A stretch of DNA of 18,370 bases, taken from Spirochaetaceae bacterium UBA1306 (GTDB taxonomy: Bacteria; Spirochaetota; Spirochaetia; Treponematales; Rectinemataceae). Under the pieces are notes generated by a model that made no database searches, had not been told where the DNA came from, and was given only the letters and a program-made list of their open reading frames with translations. Positions 12,157 to 18,370 of the stretch are shown here, one piece after another (position 1 is the first letter of the stretch; each line of letters starts with the position of its first letter). The DNA lies in the NCBI GenBank assembly GCA_002307245.1, contig DBTW01000139.1:1-18370 (forward strand), given 5' to 3'. Made by a program: the position numbers and the translations under genes.

Positions 12157-14040
12157 TTATGGCGCCGGATTCAGCACGCCGGCGCCGACCGTCCCGGGAA
12201 TCGTATCGCAGAGGCCAGCCGAAGCCTCGGCGGCATACGCGTAAGCCGGCTTCCAGCTTCCGGTAGAGGCGGTAGTGGCATTGGTCACGTTGCTGAAGGT
12301 ATTGTCCAGCACGTTCCAGGTGCCGGTCACTGAGCCCCCGTAGTAGAAGCCGATCGTGTCCTTGCAGTTCTCGAAGTAGTTCCCCTCGACGAAGACCTCG
12401 GCCCCGCTGCGTGAATTTACCGTCGAGTCGATCATGCCTTCCTTGACGCCCTCGTCATCCGAGCCGAGGTAGTAATTGTTGTAGACATGGGCCTTCCCGA
12501 AGCGGATCAGGGGCGTGCGCGTCTGCACGTGCTCGAAGAAGTTGTGATGCATCGTGAGGCGGGTGTCGGAGACAGTGGTATCGTCGTCGCCCGAGCCCAC
12601 GAGGATCGCCTTCCAATGGTCGTGGAAGAAGCAGTAGGAGACCGTGATGAAGCTCGCCCCGTTCTTGATGTCGAGAAGGCCGTCGTAGTAGTCCTTGGAG
12701 TCCTCGTCGTTGATGACCCCGTTGCCGTCCACGTCGATGGGACTCGGGCCCAGGGACGAGTAGAGCTCGCAGTGGTCGATCCAGACATGCCGGGCCCCGT
12801 TGAGCTGGAGGCAGTCGTTGCCCGCCCCTTTATAGACGTCCGCGGCGATCACCTCGGAGAAAATGAGGTTCCTGACGATGTAGTTCTCGCCGGAGAATTT
12901 CAGCTCGATGTTCTTGAGGTGGCCCTGGTTCGACGCGTCGCTCAGGATAGTCTTGTTGGAGGCCACGTTGATGCTGACGCTCGCCTCGCCCGGCGTGGCG
13001 ATGAGGCCCGAGATGCGGACTATGGCGGGAGCCGAGGCGCTCAGGGCGGCCTCGAGTTCGGCCAAGCTGGTCACGCTCGTCTCTCCCGCGGCGCCGAGCC
13101 CTCCGGTCAGGACATAGGGGGTCGCGAGGTCATCCTGTACGGCGCCGAAGCCGACGAGGCCGGCCTGCTGCCTGGTCCCCGTCGGGAGGAATCGCGCGAC
13201 GAGGCTCATGTCTCTGTCGATCGCTAGAGAATAGCTGGAACTCGAGGACGGAACGGTCCCCGTCCATGACTCGAACGCATAGCCGGCCGAGGGAGTGGCG
13301 CGGAGCGTGACTTGCGTACCGGCTAGGTAGAAGTCCTGTTCGGGACTGAGGGAGACCGAGCCCGTCGACGCGTCCTTAACCGAAGCGCTGAGCGTAAAGA
13401 ACACCGTGGAATTGCTCCCTGTGGAGATGCCGGCGCCGATGATGCGCAGATAGTCGATGTTCGGGAGGCCGTGGACCGAGGCCGTGATCGTGCCGTCAGA
13501 TGAAACCGCGGTCGAGACCAGCACGCTGCTCGGCGTGATGACCCTCGTGCGGCCCGCGGCTGGCTGGATGCGGATATTGTTGTCGCCGGCGACGAGGGAA
13601 ACGGAGACGGTCGCCGAGTCGGCCCAGCTAGCCCAGTTCCCCGTATAGGCGAATTCGAGGACCTCGTCGTCGTCCACGGCCGCGCGCGCGCCGTTCACGA
13701 CGACATAGGCGTCGCGCAGGTAATCTTCGTAGCCGGCGAAGGCATAGCGGAAGAACAGCCGGCACTTTACGGCCGCATCGGCATGGACCGAATAGACGAT
13801 ATTGGAATCGGCCGAGCCGAGGTTATCGATATAACCCGATCCCTGATAGCCGGACTTGCTCTTGCTGAAAGATCCGGTCGTGGACACGAAGCCGCCGGCG
13901 GCGGCTAGGCTCGAGGTCTCCTGGATGGTCAGGGCGGTCTCGACGACGGTCGTCGCCGATTCGGGCGAGGCGCAGGACGCCAGGATCGACGCGAGCAGGG
14001 GAAGAGCCAGCAGGAAAAAGGACCTAGGGGAAACGCGCAT
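12157..14040 (-). CDS. Secreted PL1-family pectate lyase lipoprotein with carbohydrate-binding module
   Basis: A 627-residue surface lipoprotein that should cleave polygalacturonate by calcium-dependent beta-elimination. A lipoprotein signal peptide ends in LASC, with lipidated Cys23. Residues ~43-205 look like a CBM6/35-type beta-sandwich (GYQGSGYIDN ... AGDNNIRI ... NIDYLRI). Residues ~215-286 resemble an InlB B-repeat (AGTQVTLRATPSAGYAFESWTG). The PL1 parallel beta-helix follows from ~295: VWIDHCE (419-425), DYYDGLLDIKNG, SYCFFHDHWKAILVG and RTPLIRFGKAHVYNNYY (508-524), which holds the catalytic arginine region. An EF-hand-like loop DVDGNGVINDED (436-447) is inserted after the WIDH strand. 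The ATG at 14040 has GGAGG 6 nt upstream and starts the signal peptide; a longer frame to 14142 has no support. Divergent from the esterase gene. Confidence 0.92.
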   Translation of the reverse strand: MRVSPRSFFLLALPLLASILASCASPESATTVVETALTIQETSSLAAAGGFVSTTGSFSKSKSGYQGSGYIDNLGSADSNIVYSVHADAAVKCRLFFRYAFAGYEDYLRDAYVVVNGARAAVDDDEVLEFAYTGNWASWADSATVSVSLVAGDNNIRIQPAAGRTRVITPSSVLVSTAVSSDGTITASVHGLPNIDYLRIIGAGISTGSNSTVFFTLSASVKDASTGSVSLSPEQDFYLAGTQVTLRATPSAGYAFESWTGTVPSSSSSYSLAIDRDMSLVARFLPTGTRQQAGLVGFGAVQDDLATPYVLTGGLGAAGETSVTSLAELEAALSASAPAIVRISGLIATPGEASVSINVASNKTILSDASNQGHLKNIELKFSGENYIVRNLIFSEVIAADVYKGAGNDCLQLNGARHVWIDHCELYSSLGPSPIDVDGNGVINDEDSKDYYDGLLDIKNGASFITVSYCFFHDHWKAILVGSGDDDTTVSDTRLTMHHNFFEHVQTRTPLIRFGKAHVYNNYYLGSDDEGVKEGMIDSTVNSRSGAEVFVEGNYFENCKDTIGFYYGGSVTGTWNVLDNTFSNVTNATTASTGSWKPAYAYAAEASAGLCDTIPGTVGAGVLNPAP

Positions 14041-14058
14041 GAGCTGCCTCCGCGGACG

Positions 14059-14067
14059 AAGATAGCA
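14059..14067 (-). promoter_or_regulatory. Possible extended -10 promoter for the pectate lyase gene
   Basis: TGC-TATCTT on the minus strand, 18 nt before the ATG, leaving a short leader that contains the GGAGG ribosome-binding site. No clear -35 box. It shares the GTGCTAnnnT form with the -10 boxes at 4446, 4699 and 6341. Confidence 0.4.
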
Positions 14068-14195
14068 CGTGTTTCCCGAACGCGAGTCCGGCATCGCCTC
14101 CACTGTCGCTAAAGTCCATATACTCGTCGGAATTGTACTCATGCCTACGCGCGAGGGTCATAGGCTTCATCCATATTCTGTAAACCGAGGGCACT

Positions 14196-14213
14196 TTTTT
14201 ATATATACAAAAA
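14196..14213. repeat. AT-rich palindrome in the divergent lyase/esterase spacer
   Basis: TTTTT-A-TATATA-C-AAAAA, symmetric except for one pair. It lies in the 252-bp spacer (14041-14292) that must carry the promoters of both carbohydrate-active genes, about 80 bp before the esterase ATG. It could be an operator or simply promoter-region AT-richness. A TATACT (14119-14124) in the same spacer has no matching -35. Nothing else was recognised in the spacer. Confidence 0.35.
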
Positions 14214-14292
14214 TCACGGACCCTCCGGATACTTGGAGCGAATTGGGGCTTGAGAGCTTGATTCCCAGAGCGGCCAATAACTAGGAGTACTC

Positions 14293-16947
14293 ATGACAGT
14301 CTATCATCGCTCCCTCTTCTCGGGCTTGCTTCTCGCGACGATGGCAATCCTCCTCGCCGCTTCCTGCGCGAAGGCTACGGATGAAGCTTCGGACACGACG
14401 GCGCCCGCGGACGTAAGCGGCCTGGTGGCCATAAAGGCCTCGGGCCAGGTCGAGCTGTCCTGGACCGAGCCCGCTGACGCGGACTTCTCCGAGGTCAGCA
14501 TCAGCTTCGCGCCTGCTGCCGACGGGATCGCCCAGCCGATCGCCGTGAGCAAGGGCACCACGAGCTCGACGATCTCGGGACTAGCCAATGGTACCGAATA
14601 CGCATTTACGGTCAGGACCAAGGACAAGACCGGCAATGCCTCGGCCGGCAAGGTCATCGCAGCCACGCCGAATCTCGTCGAGGCCAACGCGCCCGCGGAC
14701 GTTGTCGCTCTCGCGGCCGTGACGAGTTCGGGGCAGGTGACCCTCTCCTGGACCGAACCCACGGACGCGAGTTTCGCCGGAGTCAGCATCAGCTTTACCC
14801 CCATCGTCGATGGTATCGCCCAGCCGATCGTCGTGAGTAAGAGCACCACGAGCGCGACGATCGCTGGACTGGCGAACGGCACGGAATACACCTTCCAGGT
14901 AATGGCCGTAGCTACGAGCGGTAGCGTCTCCGCCGGCGCTACCATAGCCTGCACGCCAAGCGCCGAGATGGCCGTTTCCCTGGACAGATCGACCTTGGCA
15001 TTCGACACGCCCGATCTGTCGCAGGCCCTCGCAGCGACGGTGAGTAACAGCGCAGTGACTACGGTTAGCTGGAAATCGAGCGACAGCTACATCGCGACGG
15101 TGTCTTCGGCCGGCCTGGTGAGCTCCGTGAGCGGCGGCACGGTCACGATCACGGCCACGTCGACGGCCGACCCGACCAAGAGCGCGACTTGCGCCGTGAC
15201 CGTCAGCGAGCCCGCGCGAACAAGGGCGACCAGCTATGTCGACGCGAAGAGCATCACATCAGGTTCCGTCAACGTTTTCATGTGCGGCGATTCGCTGATG
15301 CGGACCTACGCGGCCAGCTCGACGGACCAATGTGGATGGGGGCAGGTCCTCGGACAGTTCCTCTCGAGCGAGGTCACTGTCGACAATTCGGTACCCAACG
15401 GAGGGCGGAGTTCCCGCAGCTTCTACGACGAGAAGGCCGGCTACACGACCGCCAGCGGGCAAAGCTACACTACGGATCGCTGGGCCAAGGTCCTGGAGAA
15501 CTTGAAGGCCGCGAAGGCCGCGGGCACACCCTCCTTCGTGTTCATCCAATTCGGGCACAACGACCAGAAGAAGACGACCGACACCTACGGCGCGGACTAC
15601 CTGACCTTCGCCCGCAACAACCAGAACGGGACGGTCGCCGGCACCTATTACGACTATCTCGAGAGGTACATCGTCGAGGCCCGTGAGCTCGGCGGCATCC
15701 CGGTCCTCTTCACGCCCTTCGCGCGCGCCTATTTCGACCCCGCCACCGGCGCCGTGACGCAGGATGGAAAGCACAACATCTCGACCGCCTACGCCAATGA
15801 GACATCCGCACGCGGCGACTATCCCGCGGCCATGAAGGAAATCGCCGCCAAGCACGACGTCCCGATCGTGGACCTCACGACCTGGAGCGCGGACCTGGCG
15901 AAAGCATACAATGACGCGGGCGCTATCAAGTACCTCTATATCGCCGCCGACACCACCCACACGAGGACCCTCGGAGCCCTGCTCATGGCCAAGGAGGCCC
16001 TGCGCGCCCTCAACGAGCAAGGGATACTGACAGGCTACGCGAAGGCCGCTTCACCGCGAATGCTGCTCGACACGAATACCATGAGCTTTGGGGGAATCTC
16101 GGCTGGCAGCTCAAGCGAGAAGACTTTCATGATCAGCGCCTTCGGGAATCTCACAGGGACGATTACCGTCACGGCGCCATCGGGTTACTCTGTCTCGAGC
16201 GATGGAAGCAGCTACTCCTCGTCCTTGAGCATCGACTGCGCGTCGTCCTATATCGGCAGCAAAATCTACGTCAGGTTCTCGCCGGAGGATGCCACGACGG
16301 ACTACAACGGAGTCCTGACCGCCACGCACTCGACCATCGCACCAGATTACGGGAACACTCCGCCCAATGCGACGGCGGGGACGATTTCCGTCACCGGCTA
16401 CGGCAAGGTAACCGTGTCCGGCGCCTCCGCGACCGTAACCTGGCCCCTGTATTCCACGACAACCGCCGCCCTCACCTACGACGCGGCGATAGACGGCGGC
16501 GTCAGCGCGACGGCGGCTTCGCTGACTGGTCTAGTGTACAAGGACGTGAAGGCCACGGCTATCCGATTCAACACCCCGGACGGCAACTGGTCGGCCGACG
16601 CATCTCGTAACGAAACCCGCTATGTCGAGTTCACCATCCCGACGAGCACGATGTCCTTCAATATCGATTCCGTCTCCCTGAGCGCCGGACCGGGAGGCGG
16701 TACGGCCATGAAATGGGACATCGTATATTCCCTGAACGCGAGCTTCAGCTCGCCGGTCGTGCTCGGGAGCGATTCCGATTTCACGAAGGCCAAGGACACC
16801 GCTTCCACTAAGAGCTACTCGGGCCTAGGATTGAGCGTGGCCGCTGGTTCGACCTTCTACCTTCGAGTCTATCCCTATCTGACCGCAGCCGCGACCGGCA
16901 AGAGCCTAGTTCTGGCGAACGTCGCCGTATCGGGCGTGACCTACTGA
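14293..16947 (+). CDS. Multidomain SGNH-hydrolase lipoprotein, rhamnogalacturonan acetylesterase-like
   Basis: An 884-residue exported enzyme, probably removing acetyl groups from pectic polysaccharide (CE12-like). A lipoprotein signal ends LAASC (Cys25). Two FN3 domains (~37-127 and 133-223) are near copies of each other. A bacterial Ig-like BIG2 domain (~227-304) follows. The SGNH domain (~326-580) carries block I GDSL with nucleophile Ser334, the GGRSSRSF element (370-377) typical of rhamnogalacturonan acetylesterases, FIQFGHND (417-424, block III) and DTTH (553-556), giving the Asp/His of the triad. After it come a beta-sandwich domain (~588-705, LLDTNTMSFGGISAGSSSEKTF) and a final ~175-residue beta-rich domain without a known name. 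The ATG has AGGAG 5 nt upstream. Divergent from the pectate lyase, suggesting joint use on pectin. The sugar substrate is inferred, not proven. Confidence 0.9.
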   Translation: MTVYHRSLFSGLLLATMAILLAASCAKATDEASDTTAPADVSGLVAIKASGQVELSWTEPADADFSEVSISFAPAADGIAQPIAVSKGTTSSTISGLANGTEYAFTVRTKDKTGNASAGKVIAATPNLVEANAPADVVALAAVTSSGQVTLSWTEPTDASFAGVSISFTPIVDGIAQPIVVSKSTTSATIAGLANGTEYTFQVMAVATSGSVSAGATIACTPSAEMAVSLDRSTLAFDTPDLSQALAATVSNSAVTTVSWKSSDSYIATVSSAGLVSSVSGGTVTITATSTADPTKSATCAVTVSEPARTRATSYVDAKSITSGSVNVFMCGDSLMRTYAASSTDQCGWGQVLGQFLSSEVTVDNSVPNGGRSSRSFYDEKAGYTTASGQSYTTDRWAKVLENLKAAKAAGTPSFVFIQFGHNDQKKTTDTYGADYLTFARNNQNGTVAGTYYDYLERYIVEARELGGIPVLFTPFARAYFDPATGAVTQDGKHNISTAYANETSARGDYPAAMKEIAAKHDVPIVDLTTWSADLAKAYNDAGAIKYLYIAADTTHTRTLGALLMAKEALRALNEQGILTGYAKAASPRMLLDTNTMSFGGISAGSSSEKTFMISAFGNLTGTITVTAPSGYSVSSDGSSYSSSLSIDCASSYIGSKIYVRFSPEDATTDYNGVLTATHSTIAPDYGNTPPNATAGTISVTGYGKVTVSGASATVTWPLYSTTTAALTYDAAIDGGVSATAASLTGLVYKDVKATAIRFNTPDGNWSADASRNETRYVEFTIPTSTMSFNIDSVSLSAGPGGGTAMKWDIVYSLNASFSSPVVLGSDSDFTKAKDTASTKSYSGLGLSVAAGSTFYLRVYPYLTAAATGKSLVLANVAVSGVTY
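14401..14673 (+). repeat. FN3 domain repeat, copy 1
   Basis: Copy 1 of a tandem in-frame duplication of 288 bp period (96 codons). Shared stretches at the DNA level include GCGCCCGCGGACGT at the start and GTCAGCATCAGCTT in the middle; the protein copies share APADV, SGQV-LSWTEP, VSISF-P, DGIAQPI-VSK-TTS and GLANGTEY. Confidence 0.85.
14689..14961 (+). repeat. FN3 domain repeat, copy 2
   Basis: Copy 2 of the 288-bp duplication, aligned without gaps to copy 1 over most of its length and diverging towards its 3' end. The high similarity of the two copies implies a fairly recent duplication or ongoing homogenisation. Confidence 0.85.
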
Positions 16948-16965
16948 GCTCAAGCGATCGCCAAT

Positions 16966-17011
16966 CCGTATAAATAAGGAGGCCGGCGCGGGAACGATCC
17001 CACGCCGGCCT
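16966..17011 (-). terminator. Terminator between the convergent esterase and helicase genes
   Basis: A long hairpin: AGGCCGGCG (16980-16988) with CGCCGGCCT (17003-17011), continuing through GGGA/TCCC to an ACGA loop. On the minus strand the single imperfect position is a U-G wobble, giving an unbroken 14-bp stem followed by CCTTATTTATA. On the plus strand it is an A-C mismatch with no T-run after it. So it mainly terminates the helicase gene, and may also stop esterase transcripts. Confidence 0.8.
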
Positions 17012-17050
17012 TCGCCTTAGTCCCCAAGCATGGGACAGCGAGGCTCGAGA

Positions 17051-18370
<1,320 letters not shown>

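Noticed and set aside
14041..14142. Longer N-terminus for the pectate lyase
   Set aside because: The extra residues would precede a clear lipoprotein signal peptide, and GGAGG lies just before the ATG at 14040.

Overview
This is an 18.4-kb piece of a GC-rich bacterial chromosome, densely packed with mostly housekeeping genes. Lipoprotein signals, Shine-Dalgarno sites, a one-piece tmRNA and sodium-pump decarboxylase subunits all point to a bacterium. CarB, MnmA and secreted-protein flavour suggest a high-GC spirochaete (Treponema/Spirochaeta-like), but that is inference with modest confidence. No phage, transposase, CRISPR or integrase gene is visible.

Layout. (1) 1-1705, plus strand: the C-terminal third of carB, cut by the window edge, then a zinc-ribbon NUDIX hydrolase. 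(2) 1840-4373, minus strand: an exported protein of unknown function with its own promoter and a TTG start, then oadB and a 50-residue OadG-like membrane peptide from a second promoter. (3) 4374-4716: an AT-rich divergent spacer. (4) 4717-11625, plus strand: mnmA, ssrA (tmRNA), nadE, a YtcJ-type amidohydrolase, a LOG-family phosphoribohydrolase and an RluA-type pseudouridine synthase. (5) 11519-11944, minus strand: a YjdF (DUF2992) protein whose 3' end overlaps the rluA 3' end by 107 bp. (6) 12157-16947: two divergent multidomain lipoproteins, a PL1 pectate lyase and an SGNH/rhamnogalacturonan-acetylesterase-like enzyme, which look like a pectin-degradation pair. (7) 17051-18370, minus strand: a DEAD-box RNA helicase of RhlE type, 5' end outside the window.

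How the genes fit together. Most neighbours are unrelated housekeeping functions: pyrimidine/arginine precursor synthesis, tRNA thiolation, ribosome rescue, NAD synthesis, rRNA/tRNA pseudouridylation and RNA unwinding. The two clear functional sets are oadB with its small partner, a membrane sodium-pump module whose biotin carrier/alpha subunit is not here, and the lyase/esterase lipoproteins, which would cut and deacetylate pectic polysaccharide at the cell surface.

Most unusual features: an imperfect palindrome of about 100 bp that mirrors the tmRNA 3' end around its own terminator and runs into the nadE promoter; promoters whose -10 box lies exactly 6 nt before the ATG (nadE, LOG gene), implying leaderless mRNAs; a recurrent extended -10 of the form GTGCTAnnnT; an MnmA that lacks the usual second catalytic cysteine; a canonical EF-hand-like calcium loop inside the pectate lyase; and the rluA/yjdF tail-to-tail coding overlap. 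I found no clearly novel multi-gene system. Function calls come from motif reading without database searches.
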